Assembly (NCBI GenBank): GCA_041300525.1
Contig: JBGLNJ010000001.1
Span: 3,844,001 to 3,908,000, forward strand
Length of the DNA: 64,000 nt
Source of the DNA: JBGLNJ01 sp041300525
GTDB lineage: Bacteria; Chloroflexota; Anaerolineae; Fen-1058
Direction of reading: 5' to 3'
A model generated the notes under the pieces. The model saw nothing but the letters and a program-made list of their open reading frames with translations. It searched no databases and was not told the DNA's origin. Positions 1 through 7,430 of this stretch are shown here, in pieces; position 1 is the stretch's first letter; every line of letters starts with the position of its first letter. The position numbers and the translations under genes are program-made.

Positions 1-47
1 TCTTTCCGGTCATCAACTAGTATAATCCTGGTCAAGGGGGGATAGTG

Positions 48-503
48 ATGCGAGTAGTTGTCCAACGGGTCAAGCAAGCATCCGTGAGTGTAGAAGGTCA
101 TGTCGTCGGCGTGATTGGGCATGGACTGATGATCCTCGTCGGCATTCGCACGGACGATACGGAAACCGAAGCGCAATGGCTGGCGTCCAAAATCGCCACA
201 CTTCGCATCTTTGATGACGACCAGGGCAAGCTCAACCGCTCAGTGCTGGATGTGGGTGGAAGCATCTTGGCAGTAAGTCAGTTTACCTTGTACGCTGATG
301 GACGCAAGGGCCGCCGTCCCAGTTACGATCAGGCGGCCCCTCCTCAAGTCGCCGAGCCACTCATCCGCCGCTTCGTCGAACTGTTGGAAGCTGAACGAGT
401 CCCTGTGCAGACTGGCATCTTTCGGGCTCACATGCTGGTTGAAATTCACAATGATGGGCCGGTCACGATTTTGTTAGAGCGTGAGACCGACTCGGGACAT
501 TAG
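48..503 (+). CDS. dtd: D-aminoacyl-tRNA deacylase (Dtd)
   Basis: Hydrolyses D-amino acids wrongly attached to tRNA, a cytosolic proofreading step. The 151-residue product covers the whole family length. It starts MRVVVQRV, carries the SQFTLYADGRKGRRPS core (residues ~77-92) that holds the catalytic motif, and ends with the NDGPVTI motif near residue 138. I chose the ATG at 48 over the in-frame GTG at 45 because a purine-rich AAGGGGGG lies just upstream (35-42). A TATAAT at 21-26 is a plausible -10 box; its -35 would fall outside the window. A broken second copy of the gene lies 125 bp downstream. Confidence 0.95.
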   Translation: MRVVVQRVKQASVSVEGHVVGVIGHGLMILVGIRTDDTETEAQWLASKIATLRIFDDDQGKLNRSVLDVGGSILAVSQFTLYADGRKGRRPSYDQAAPPQVAEPLIRRFVELLEAERVPVQTGIFRAHMLVEIHNDGPVTILLERETDSGH

Positions 504-549
504 GCTCATTGATTGAGTGTGCTTAACTGGCATGTTTTCATTCGGAAAC

Positions 550-627
550 CTAACCTTCCATTGCTCGAGCGATGTCATCCACATCGTACACGATCTCGAT
601 TGTCACATAGCGGCCATGATTGACTTG
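550..627 (-). pseudogene. C-terminal coding remnant, unrecognised
   Basis: On the minus strand an open stretch of about 26 codons ends at a TAG (550-552) and reads ...GRYVTIEIVYDVDDIARAMEG. The composition looks protein-like, but I recognise no family and no start exists, because the sequence changes at ~629 into the second dtd copy. It is probably the tail of a gene cut at that join. Confidence 0.25.
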
Positions 628-628
628 A

Positions 629-866
629 TAGTCAGTTCACCTTGTACGGCGACGCGCGCAAGGGCCGCCGCCCCAGCTACACCGAGGCCGCACCGCCCGA
701 TGTAGCCGAGCCGCTCATCCGCCGCCTGGTCGAATTACTAGAGGCAAAAGGCGTGCCCGTGCAGACCGGCGTTTTTCGCGCGCACATGCAGGTGGAAATC
801 CACAACGACGGGCCGGTGACGATTCTGTTGGAACAGGACGCAGGACGCAAGTCGCATGTCGCATGA
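629..866 (+). pseudogene. 5'-truncated second dtd copy
   Basis: From about 629 the sequence again encodes the C-terminal half of Dtd (SQFTLYGDARKGRRPS through HNDGPVTILLE), about 75 residues. It differs from the intact copy at many positions in both DNA and protein, so it is not a fresh duplication. The N-terminal half is missing and homology begins abruptly in mid-domain. The last codons before the stop at 864-866 are made of a 7-nt repeat array. A functional enzyme is not expected. Confidence 0.8.
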
Positions 867-868
867 CG
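834..868. repeat. Heptamer array, 5 units
   Basis: Five consecutive 7-nt units of consensus CANGNCG with no phase slip. They overlap the last codons and stop of the truncated dtd copy. This is one of many 7/8-nt periodic arrays in the window. Confidence 0.75.
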
Positions 869-1106
869 AAACGGCTTGCCACGACGACCGGATCATTTTG
901 GTGACCGGCTCGTGCGAGCAACGCTGCGCGAGTTGATCAACAAGCTGCCGGGGCTGCGCCACGCCATCTACAACTGGTGGAAAGGCCCTGCCGCCATTCA
1001 GTTCTATGCGGAAAACAAATTGCCGCTCGCGCACGCCGACTTGTTGACTTGCCGATTTGTCGGTACAATGAGAGCATCTCACCATTCGACATTTCAGGAG
1101 GTTCTC
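869..1106 (+). promoter_or_regulatory. ridA upstream region with candidate promoter and coding remnant
   Basis: Positions ~880-1037 keep an open frame with protein-like content (LRHAIYNWWKGPAAIQF...) but no start or stop of its own. It may be a C-terminal remnant of an unrecognised gene. Positions 1038-1061 form three octamers (ACTTGTTG-like). TTGTTG (1041-1046), 17 nt, TACAAT (1064-1069) fits a sigma-70 promoter, and AGGAGGT at 1096-1102 is a strong ribosome binding site for ridA. Confidence 0.45.
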
Positions 1107-1541
1107 ATGTCCAGTCCATTCCAACTTGGTCACGCCGAAGCATTTCCCATTCCCACCCGCGAGGCGGTCTCTACCGACAAAGCGCCCAAAGCTATCGGCC
1201 CGTACTCGCAGGGCATCAAGGCCGGCGACTTTGTCTTTACCGCCGGGCAGGCGGGCGTTGACCCGGCCACCGGCAAACTCGCCGAGGGTGGCATCGCCGA
1301 GCAGACACGCCAGACGCTCAAGAATATCCAGGCCATCCTGGAAGCCGCCGGCACGTCGCTGGATCGCGTCGCAAAGTGCGGCGTGTTCTTGCAAGACATG
1401 GCGGACTTTGCAGCCATGAACGCCGTCTACGCCGAGTTCTTTTCGCCCGACAAGAATCCGCCGGCGCGCACGACGGTCCAGGCCGCCAAATTGCCGCTCG
1501 GCGCGCTCGTGGAGATTGATGCCGTCGCGCTGATCAAATGA
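1107..1541 (+). CDS. ridA: RidA family enamine/imine deaminase
   Basis: Likely hydrolyses reactive 2-aminoacrylate-type enamines released by PLP enzymes, in the cytosol. The 144-residue product contains the family core: GPYSQG (residues ~31-36), a GQAG segment, the RIAKCGVFLQDM-like strand, and PARTTVQAAKLPLGALVEIDAVA at the C-terminus with the conserved Arg. The start is set by AGGAGGT 5 nt before ATG 1107, although the frame is open further upstream. Its stop overlaps the start of the next gene (ATGA), so the two are probably co-translated. Confidence 0.93.
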   Translation: MSSPFQLGHAEAFPIPTREAVSTDKAPKAIGPYSQGIKAGDFVFTAGQAGVDPATGKLAEGGIAEQTRQTLKNIQAILEAAGTSLDRVAKCGVFLQDMADFAAMNAVYAEFFSPDKNPPARTTVQAAKLPLGALVEIDAVALIK

Positions 1542-2212
1542 CCAAAGAAACGATCCTGCTCGTTGACGACGAGCGCAACATCATAGACCTGGCGCGCATG
1601 TACCTGGAGCAAGAAGGCTTCAAAGTGGAAGCTGCCTACGACGGCCAGGTTGCGCTGGACAAGTGCAAGTCGCTTCAACCGGCGCTCGTCGTGCTCGACC
1701 TGATGCTGCCGGTCGTGGACGGCTGGGAGGTGTGCCGCCGCGTGCGCTCCGCCTCCGACGTGCCCATCATCATGCTCACCGCGCGCGACGATGACGTGGA
1801 CAAAATCGTGGGGTTAGAGTTGGGCGCGGACGATTACGTCACCAAGCCCTTCAACCCGCGCGAGTTGGTAGCGCGCGTCAAGGCGATCTTGCGCCGAGCC
1901 GGGCACGAGCCTTCCGGCGAAAAGCCCATCACGCTGGGCAACCTCAGCGTGGACCCGGCCCGCCGAGAAGTGACCGCGGCGGGCCGACTGATAGAATTGC
2001 GCACCCAAGAGTTCGACCTGCTCTGGGTGCTGGCAGAGAATCGCGGCCTGGTGCTTTCGCGCGACAAGCTGCTCGAACTGGCGTGGGGCTATGACTTTGC
2101 CGGTCAAACCCGGACAGTGGACGTTCACGTGGCGCACCTGCGCGACAAGCTCGCCGGCAGCAACATCGAGATCGAAACGGTGTGGGGAGTCGGGTACAAA
2201 TTGGTCGTCTAG
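1538..2212 (+). CDS. OmpR/PhoB-type response regulator
   Basis: DNA-binding response regulator of 224 residues. The receiver domain occupies residues 1-120, with acidic pair DD at 10-11, phosphoacceptor Asp54 (VVLDLMLP) and the switch Lys in TKPF near residue 103. A winged-helix effector domain follows (~128-224; RTQEFDLLWVLAENRG, TVDVHVAHLRDKL, WGVGYKL). No histidine kinase gene is adjacent, so its signal is unknown. The start codon overlaps the ridA stop. A threefold 15-bp palindromic repeat begins immediately after the stop. Confidence 0.93.
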   Translation: MTKETILLVDDERNIIDLARMYLEQEGFKVEAAYDGQVALDKCKSLQPALVVLDLMLPVVDGWEVCRRVRSASDVPIIMLTARDDDVDKIVGLELGADDYVTKPFNPRELVARVKAILRRAGHEPSGEKPITLGNLSVDPARREVTAAGRLIELRTQEFDLLWVLAENRGLVLSRDKLLELAWGYDFAGQTRTVDVHVAHLRDKLAGSNIEIETVWGVGYKLVV

Positions 2213-2263
2213 GCCGCTATCCCGATAGCGGCTATCCCGATAGCGGCTATCCCGATAGCGGCC
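2213..2263. repeat. Three tandem 15-bp palindromic units
   Basis: GCTATCCCGATAGCG occurs three times without interruption (2216-2230, 2231-2245, 2246-2260). Each unit is nearly self-complementary (CGCTATC / GATAGCG), so the transcript can form nested hairpins right after the response regulator stop. It could act as a transcription terminator although there is no T-tract. Confidence 0.8.
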
Positions 2264-2278
2264 TAGTCGGAGCAGGAT

Positions 2279-2890
2279 ATGACGATTGACGACGTGAGGC
2301 GGGCGCTCACTCGACCGAGGCCGGGACTGGAGGCACAGGCGCGCATGGCTCCACCTTACCGGCGCAACCAGATGGCAGAGATGTTGAATCCCCCGGCAGA
2401 TTGCAAACAGGCCGGGGTGCTCATTTTGCTCTACCCGCAAAACGGCCTGTTGCATTTTCCATTGACCCGCCGCCCCGACAGCGTCGAGTTCCACAAGGGA
2501 CAGATCGGCCTGCCCGGCGGCTCGCGGGAAAACACCGAATCCCTGCGCCAGGCCGCGCTGCGCGAGGCGCAAGAAGAAATCGGCGTGGAGCAATCGTCCG
2601 TCGAGGTGTTGGGCCAACTCACGTCGCTCTATATCCTGCCGAGCAATTTTTGCGTGCAGCCGTTCGTGGGATATACGCCGTGTCGGCCCAATTTTCAGAT
2701 CGAAGAAAAAGAAGTCGCCGAGTTGATCGAAGCGCCGTTGGCGACGTTGCTCGACCCGGCCAGCGCGCATGAAGAAGACTGGGACATTCGCGGCGGAACC
2801 TGGCGCATCCCGTTTTACCGATTCGGCCCGCACAAAGTCTGGGGGGCAACCGCCATGATCCTGGCCGAATTTGTCGCGCTGCTCACATAG
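2279..2890 (+). CDS. Nudix hydrolase, CoA pyrophosphatase-like
   Basis: The 203-residue Nudix protein carries the signature box GGSRENTESLRQAALREAQEEIGV (residues ~80-103), with the metal-binding REAQEE core. It is preceded by LTRRPDSVEFHKGQIGLPGG, which matches the extra motif of the NudL/CoA-pyrophosphatase branch. The likely reaction is cleavage of CoA and its derivatives to phosphopantetheine and 3',5'-ADP, with Mg2+ or Mn2+. Start ATG 2279 follows a GGAGCAGG sequence. Substrate is inferred from the motif only. Confidence 0.88.
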   Translation: MTIDDVRRALTRPRPGLEAQARMAPPYRRNQMAEMLNPPADCKQAGVLILLYPQNGLLHFPLTRRPDSVEFHKGQIGLPGGSRENTESLRQAALREAQEEIGVEQSSVEVLGQLTSLYILPSNFCVQPFVGYTPCRPNFQIEEKEVAELIEAPLATLLDPASAHEEDWDIRGGTWRIPFYRFGPHKVWGATAMILAEFVALLT

Positions 2891-2913
2891 CGCGGCCTCC
2901 AGCCTCGACCGAA

Positions 2914-2984
2914 TTTCTTATCCGCGAATAACGCGAATCTTTAAAGGATTAGTGAAGATTCGCGCGCTTCGCGTCGCGGAAGAA
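2914..2984. repeat. Long imperfect inverted repeat
   Basis: TTCTTATCCGCGAA...CGCGAATCTT pairs imperfectly with AAGATTCGCG...CGCGGAAGAA across a short AT-rich loop. Both arms contain CGCGAATA/CGCGAATC-like octamers, so it resembles the other short-period arrays. It lies between the Nudix and PIG-L genes and could end the upstream transcript. Confidence 0.55.
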
Positions 2985-3071
2985 AAAGTGCGGCAAAAAT
3001 CTCGCGGTAACCGAAGGAAGGGGTGGAGATTCGCATGAGGCTCAGCCCCCTGTGGGTTCACGGAGGAAAAA

Positions 3072-3980
3072 GTGATACAGATTCCGGGCGTGCAGTCGAA
3101 TTGGCTTGAACCGATCTCTGGTTCAAGAGTGTTGTTGGCCGTCTTTGCGCACCCCGACGACGAAACCTTTGGCCCCGGCGGGACGTTGGCCCGCTATGCC
3201 GCCGAAGGTGTTGGCGTTCACTACGCCTGCGCCACGCGCGGCGAAGTGGGCACGGTGGACGCAGCATTGATGCAGGGCTTTAGCGCCGTCGGCGATTTGC
3301 GCTGGCACGAATTGGAATCGGCCGTGAGAATCCTCGGCCTGACCGGGCTGCACTGGCTGGGCTATCGTGATAGCGGGATGCCCGGCTCGGAAGACAATCG
3401 CCATCCCGATGCGCTGGTACAGGCCGACCACATGGTCCTCGTCGGCAGAGTCGTCGCCGTCATCCGCGCGTTGCGACCGCAAGTCGTCATCACATTCGAT
3501 CCATGCGGCGGCTATGGACACCCGGATCACGTTTCCATCCACTATGCCACCAAAAAAGCGTTCGCCCTCGCCGGAGACGCGACCCAATACCCGGAACAAA
3601 TCGCGCAAGGGCTGGCGCCTTTTGCGCCGCAGAAACTTTACTACGCCGCCTTCCCCAGGGGCCTGATCAAAATCGCCGTGAGGGTCTTGCGGCTGTTGGG
3701 CCGCGACCCGGCCAAGTTCGGTCGCAATCAAGACATCAACCTGGCCGAGATTGCCGCGTGGGAAGAGCAGCCGGTGACGACGCGGATTGACATCGCACAC
3801 TTTCTGGACCTAAAGCAAAAAGCCAGCGAATGTCACAAGAGCCAATCCGGACCGAGCGGCATGTTCGGTTGGCTGCCGGGGCCGATGCGGCGGCGCGTCT
3901 TGGGCGCAGAGACGTTCACCCGCGTGCACCCGCCAGTCGACGGCCAAGTCAAGTTGGAGACGGACCTATTCGCGCGTTAG
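3072..3980 (+). CDS. PIG-L family N-deacetylase (LmbE-like)
   Basis: Zinc-dependent deacetylase of 302 residues. AHPDDE (residues 26-31) supplies two metal ligands and the catalytic Asp, and HPDHVSIH near 150-157 supplies the third ligand region. The GYRDSGMPG loop is also typical. Family members remove N-acetyl groups from sugar conjugates such as mycothiol precursors or bacillithiol intermediates. No thiol-biosynthesis neighbours are present, so the substrate is open. GTG 3072 is chosen because GGAGG sits at 3062-3066. Confidence 0.9.
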   Translation: MIQIPGVQSNWLEPISGSRVLLAVFAHPDDETFGPGGTLARYAAEGVGVHYACATRGEVGTVDAALMQGFSAVGDLRWHELESAVRILGLTGLHWLGYRDSGMPGSEDNRHPDALVQADHMVLVGRVVAVIRALRPQVVITFDPCGGYGHPDHVSIHYATKKAFALAGDATQYPEQIAQGLAPFAPQKLYYAAFPRGLIKIAVRVLRLLGRDPAKFGRNQDINLAEIAAWEEQPVTTRIDIAHFLDLKQKASECHKSQSGPSGMFGWLPGPMRRRVLGAETFTRVHPPVDGQVKLETDLFAR

Positions 3981-4022
3981 GCGCTTCACCTTTGGCACAA
4001 TTGCCATGAACAGCAGTTGAAT

Positions 4023-4157
4023 ATGATTTCCACAATTGCCGACCTTCTTGAAGCCTTCCGCCGAAAAGAAGCCGAATTGCTAGACAATAAGCATCAGCCG
4101 CCGTCCGGCTGCGACGCAACGCCCGCACCCCGAAAGATGATGACCATGCGAAAGTAG
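4023..4157 (+). pseudogene. N-terminal gene fragment (DUF6602-like?)
   Basis: An ATG-started 44-codon frame begins MISTIADLLEAFRRKEAELLDNKHQ and then degenerates. The first ~22 residues resemble the N-terminus of a family I know from defence-type genes (possibly DUF6602), a tentative match from memory. It runs into the attC-like structure that starts at 4079, so it looks like a gene cut at a cassette boundary. Confidence 0.3.
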
Positions 4158-4205
4158 CTTTGGAACACGGCGCGTAAGGACGGTCGGCTGCACATAGTGT
4201 TGGGC
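4079..4205 (-). repeat. attC-like recombination site downstream of acetyltransferase
   Basis: On the minus strand, 25 nt after the acetyltransferase stop, GCCCAAC (4205-4199; fits R'' RYYYAAC) is followed by an imperfect stem. CAGCCG(A)CCGTCC pairs with GGACGGCGGCTG (4095-4106) with one extrahelical base. The site then ends in a degenerate core GTCTAGC (4085-4079). Its 127-bp length is within the attC range. The GTT of the distal core is lost, so the site may be inactive. Confidence 0.5.
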
Positions 4206-4230
4206 GGCCTTTCTCCATACAAAAGCCCTT

Positions 4231-4680
4231 TCACTGCTGAAGGTCTTTGCGCATCCAATAGTAACTGTAGCCTTCTGGATAGTCCTCAAGATGCCCAACT
4301 ATCCGGTATCCCATCCTTTGATAGAATCCCATCTCGTTCCCAAAGGTTTCTACTCGAATTTTGTTGCAGTTTTCTTCTCGTGCCTTTTCTTCGGTCACAG
4401 CCATCAATTGCTTTCCTAACCCACGCCCTCGCGAATCCTTTTTCAGGGCTACCAGGCTAACATCTAGCCAGCCCCAGTATGCCCATATAAGAGCTCCACC
4501 AACAGTAGAGCCTTTCTCGTCTGTCACACGAACCATAAACCTCTTTGATGTTGGCACGTCCATCAAAGGGTAGGCTGTCTTGTGATGTTCGTTCAGTATC
4601 CCTTGCAGATAGTGCTTGAACTCGTCGTCATCTGCTATTTGCACAGTGAAATTATGATCTTGTTTCAAGCCTGGTGTCAT
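4231..4680 (-). CDS. GNAT family N-acetyltransferase (cassette-borne)
   Basis: Transfers acetyl from acetyl-CoA to an unknown amine. It has the acetyl-CoA loop SRGRGLGKQLM (the RGxG motif A), followed by FGNEMGFYQRMGYRIVG, typical of motif B. I use ATG 4680; an in-frame ATG at 4707 is also possible. The gene looks less GC-rich than its neighbours and is bracketed by 12-bp inverted copies of TGTTGGGCGGCC (4198-4209 and 4736-4747). These contain the integron core GTTGGGC, and acetyltransferases are common cassette cargo. Transfer is therefore likely. Confidence 0.85.
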   Translation of the reverse strand: MTPGLKQDHNFTVQIADDDEFKHYLQGILNEHHKTAYPLMDVPTSKRFMVRVTDEKGSTVGGALIWAYWGWLDVSLVALKKDSRGRGLGKQLMAVTEEKAREENCNKIRVETFGNEMGFYQRMGYRIVGHLEDYPEGYSYYWMRKDLQQ

Positions 4681-4735
4681 ATCGTAAAGCCTTGCGGATA
4701 GTATCAATTGGTGATGGCCTTTATCTTTTTCATTT

Positions 4736-4747
4736 GGCCGCCCAACA
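4736..4747 (-). repeat. Upstream attC core (GTTGGGC) of the acetyltransferase cassette
   Basis: GGCCGCCCAACA on the plus strand reads as TGTTGGGCGGCC on the minus strand, upstream of the acetyltransferase start. It is a perfect inverted match to 4198-4209. GTTGGGC fits the R' consensus GTTRRRY. The rest of this attC is not visible, because the next gene begins at ~4769. Confidence 0.45.
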
Positions 4748-4768
4748 CGTATTTATCAACAGCGTCAT

Positions 4769-5269
4769 TCAGCCGCGCACATCTCTCGTGGATGAAAACC
4801 ATTCCTCAGCACGCTGAATGAGATGCGGTGTATCCAACTCGCGGCGCGGGTCAACAGAGTGACTCACGACATCGGTCGCCAACTCAGCCAAGTGGCCGGC
4901 AGGCTGATGACGCAGCAACTCGATAAAGAATGGAAACTCGGACAGGTCGCCCAACTCTGTCAGCGCCAGGCTGCCATACACTCTCTGCGTGAGGCTCAAC
5001 CAAAACGAGTCGGCCCTTTTGCCCGCTGCCTCGCCGCCATCGTCGTTCAACACCAATGCCTCGGACGCGGCCAGCCAATCCTTGACGGGCGGCAAAGCCT
5101 GGCGCGCGTGGCGCACAGATTCCCGCAGCGCGGCCACCAAGGCGGCGCGAGTCGGCGCGTCCAGATCGCGCGCCGAAAGCGTCACCGGCTCAACGCCCGC
5201 CAGGCGCAAGTGGCCGTTCAGATCAGCAAGAGAAATATCCCAGGGGGTGTCCAGGCGCAAATCGTTCAT
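4769..5269 (-). CDS. Hypothetical protein, 166 aa
   Basis: Start taken at ATG 5269 (MNDLRLDTPWDISL), since upstream codons look non-coding. The protein is soluble, rich in Leu, Ala and acidic residues, with no transmembrane segment or motif I recognise. It lies 31 nt downstream of another small minus-strand gene (5301-5603), probably in one transcript with it. Function unknown. Confidence 0.6.
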   Translation of the reverse strand: MNDLRLDTPWDISLADLNGHLRLAGVEPVTLSARDLDAPTRAALVAALRESVRHARQALPPVKDWLAASEALVLNDDGGEAAGKRADSFWLSLTQRVYGSLALTELGDLSEFPFFIELLRHQPAGHLAELATDVVSHSVDPRRELDTPHLIQRAEEWFSSTRDVRG

Positions 5270-5300
5270 TGAGAACCCTTGAATCTGACAGACTTTGCTT

Positions 5301-5603
5301 TCACGTTGGGGCTTGGAACAGCCCATCGTCCGGCAGCGTGTGCAGCCGGGTCTCGTCAAACGGCGTCTCGCCGCGAAAGTGCAGCACATCCACTTCGGCG
5401 TCGAAAAGGTAACGCCGTTGCGCCCAACGACCGCCGTAGCGGAAGACGACGTCGAACACACACTCATTCTTGATGGGGCTCACCTGCTCGCCGACGATCC
5501 ACGCCGGGCGAATGTCCCGCAGCACGATGGCGAGTTTGCCGTCGCGCCTGGCCTTGATCTCGGCGATGCGGTCGGCAGCAAGGTCGTGAGTCACGATTGA
5601 CAT
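5301..5603 (-). CDS. Hypothetical protein, 100 aa
   Basis: ATG 5603 is chosen because GGGAGGGG precedes it; an upstream in-frame ATG lies within a 7-nt repeat array. The product (MSIVTHDLAADRIAEIKARR...) is a small mixed alpha/beta soluble protein without Cys clusters or membrane segments. It reads toward the 166-aa hypothetical gene 31 nt away, so the pair may be functionally linked. No family recognised. Confidence 0.6.
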   Translation of the reverse strand: MSIVTHDLAADRIAEIKARRDGKLAIVLRDIRPAWIVGEQVSPIKNECVFDVVFRYGGRWAQRRYLFDAEVDVLHFRGETPFDETRLHTLPDDGLFQAPT

Positions 5604-5614
5604 GGCCCCTCCCA

Positions 5615-5656
5615 CACGTGACGCGTGAGAGTTCACGCATCACGCATCTCAGACGT
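5615..5656. repeat. Heptamer array between small gene and prsW
   Basis: Six units of 7 nt (two are CGCATCN, preceded by CGCGTGA-like units) fill the gap between the 100-aa gene and the PrsW gene and overlap the PrsW stop. Confidence 0.7.
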
Positions 5657-6668
5657 GTCCTTGCAGCAGGGCAATCTCGCGCCGCCGGCGATCCACCTCG
5701 GCACGGTTGCCACCCGCCCCTCCAGGCGCGACCTCGTCGCCGAATGACGCAAGCTGATATTTCCGGAACGCCAACAACGTCATCACCTGATAAAATTTGC
5801 CCAGTCGAAAGTAGAGACCCAGGTCACCCCTGAAAAGCGCTTCCACCCGCTCGCCCACACGCTGCAGATATGAGCAGGCTGTGCGGTATTGCCGGGGCGT
5901 GATGAGTCCTGTCGTGACCTCGTCGGCCAGATATTTGACGATCCAACGTCGCTCCTGCATCGTTGCCAGCAGGATGATGACGAATACAACGAGGATGCCC
6001 ATCCAATCCGACACGATGCTGAACAGCGGCCCCAACAACGTCACCGAGCCGAGCGACGCGCCGGCGTTGTGCAGCGCGTGAGCGGCCACGGCCAGCATAA
6101 AGCCCAAAACCGGCATCGTCAATTTCATCAGCCAACTGCGCGACGTGCGCGCCAATGCAAAGCCGATCCCCGTGAGGCTGGTAAAGAAAGCATGGTTCAG
6201 CCCAAACAGGAACGCGCGCAAGAAAATCAAGACAAACATGGCGCCCGCGCCGCCTTTGTCCAACGCCGCCAAAAAGTAGAGCACATTTTCCACGGCGGCG
6301 AAGCCAAATCCCACAAGCGAGCCGTACACCACGCCATCCATCACGCTGTCGAACTGGCGATAGAACAGCAGGAACACCGCCAGCACGGCCAGCCCCTTGA
6401 AAAGCTCTTCAACCAGCGGCGCGATCACCGCTGAGCCGAGGAACGTGTAGCTCAGTCCCAGCCCGACCAGCGACTTTAGCGGGATGTCCAGCACCAGCTC
6501 GGCGATGAGCGCCAGGATGATCGAAGGCGCCGCGCCCCACACGAACACGCCAATCAGCAGCGGCCACGGCTCTTTTTCGTAGCGGTCGAACCACCACACG
6601 ATGAGGGCATAGACGATCATCGGCGCAATGCCGGCAACGATAGCAGTGAGGATGCTGAAGAGCAACAT
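5649..6668 (-). CDS. PrsW-family intramembrane protease
   Basis: The 339-residue membrane protein has about eight hydrophobic segments. The family signatures are present: APLVEELFK (two Glu, residues ~84-92), a second Glu in AAVENVLYF, His in LNHAFFTS, and a further His in AHALHNAG. These are the predicted metal-binding residues of PrsW, which cleaves anti-sigma factors within the membrane in Bacillus. The C-terminal ~90 residues are a soluble, Arg-rich extension. No anti-sigma gene is adjacent, so the substrate is unknown. Confidence 0.88.
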   Translation of the reverse strand: MLLFSILTAIVAGIAPMIVYALIVWWFDRYEKEPWPLLIGVFVWGAAPSIILALIAELVLDIPLKSLVGLGLSYTFLGSAVIAPLVEELFKGLAVLAVFLLFYRQFDSVMDGVVYGSLVGFGFAAVENVLYFLAALDKGGAGAMFVLIFLRAFLFGLNHAFFTSLTGIGFALARTSRSWLMKLTMPVLGFMLAVAAHALHNAGASLGSVTLLGPLFSIVSDWMGILVVFVIILLATMQERRWIVKYLADEVTTGLITPRQYRTACSYLQRVGERVEALFRGDLGLYFRLGKFYQVMTLLAFRKYQLASFGDEVAPGGAGGNRAEVDRRRREIALLQGHV

Positions 6669-6738
6669 GGTGATGAGTCCTGATGTATGATGCGTATTCC
6701 GTAAAGCGTGATGCGACTTGTTACCTGCGACCTGCGAT
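6669..6738. repeat. Heptamer array, 10 units, fills prsW-PHP gap
   Basis: Ten in-phase 7-nt units (many NTGCGNN) run from the base next to the PrsW start into the PHP gene. They encode that protein's last residues (IAGRR) and its stop. It is the clearest example of an array acting both as intergenic DNA and as coding sequence. Confidence 0.8.
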
Positions 6739-7428
6739 CCGCTTTACCAGTTTAGCATAAGTCGAAGCAAAATGCACGAGCGGCGAGCTGAGCCGGGCCT
6801 GAATCTCTGCCTGGGCAAGACTGGTCAAGAACGACTGCGGCGAATCGAATGGCGGCATGTGTACCGTGGCTTGACCCAATTCCCTCGCCGTGTGCGCGTC
6901 GCTGCCGGCGAACATGAGCTTGCCATGTTTTTGGGCGATAGCCCGCGCGCAATCGTTATCGGCCGGCCGTATGCACCGAGCGTTGAACACTTCCAGCGCG
7001 TCCACCAAGTCCACGATGGGCAACAATCGCTCGGTCCCCATCGCCTCATGGCGCAGGCTATCGCACGGATGGCTCACGCCCACCACGCCCCCCTGCCCTC
7101 GCACGCGCGCAATCGCCTCGCGCACCGGCAAGCCCGGCGGAACCCATTCTTTCAGGAAATAAGCAATGATCTCGCCGCAATCCGTCTTGATCTCTTCGCC
7201 GACGATGACGAGTTCCGGCGCGATCTGCTGCGCAGCCAACGCGCCCGCGATGGCATTGTGATCGGTGACGGCGACGCGGTCAATGCCCTTGCGCCGGCAC
7301 GCGACCACGAATTGCGCGGGCCGAACCAGGCAATCGGGCGAGTAGCAGGTGTGCGTGTGCAGCTCGACGACCCAATTTTTTATTTTCGATTTCTGATTTC
7401 TGATCCCGGATTGCGTATCCCGGCTCAA
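6721..7428 (-). CDS. PHP-domain metal-dependent phosphoesterase
   Basis: The PHP signatures are ELHTHTCYSPD at the N-terminus, VTDHNAI, VGVSHPCD and AGSDAHT near the end. Together they provide the His/Asp ligands for a multinuclear metal site, so a phosphoesterase on a nucleotide or sugar phosphate is likely. No ATG lies near the domain start; TTG 7428 preceded by GGGGG is my best start, and 7434 is an alternative. The first ~17 codons are built from a 7-nt array. The flippase-like gene upstream ends 2 nt before this start. Confidence 0.78.
   Translation of the reverse strand: MSRDTQSGIRNQKSKIKNWVVELHTHTCYSPDCLVRPAQFVVACRRKGIDRVAVTDHNAIAGALAAQQIAPELVIVGEEIKTDCGEIIAYFLKEWVPPGLPVREAIARVRGQGGVVGVSHPCDSLRHEAMGTERLLPIVDLVDALEVFNARCIRPADNDCARAIAQKHGKLMFAGSDAHTARELGQATVHMPPFDSPQSFLTSLAQAEIQARLSSPLVHFASTYAKLVKRIAGRR
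7371..7419. repeat. Heptamer array, 7 units, in the PHP gene start
   Basis: Seven 7-nt units of consensus NNNNATT/C (two are TCTGATN). On the coding strand they translate to IRNQKSKIKN, an extension in front of the PHP domain. Confidence 0.75.
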
Positions 7429-7430
7429 CC

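Noticed and set aside
1041..1069. TTGACT at 1044 as -35 box for ridA
   Set aside because: Its spacing to TACAAT is only 14 nt; TTGTTG at 1041 with 17 nt fits better, though the region is also an octamer array.
738..1394. 218-codon minus-strand frame opposite ridA and the dtd fragment
   Set aside because: It is antisense to two recognisable coding sequences and has the composition of a GC-driven shadow frame.
1814..2833. 339-codon minus-strand frame opposite the response regulator and Nudix genes
   Set aside because: Antisense to two conserved genes; its low-complexity YRDS repeats come from the 15-bp tandem repeat.
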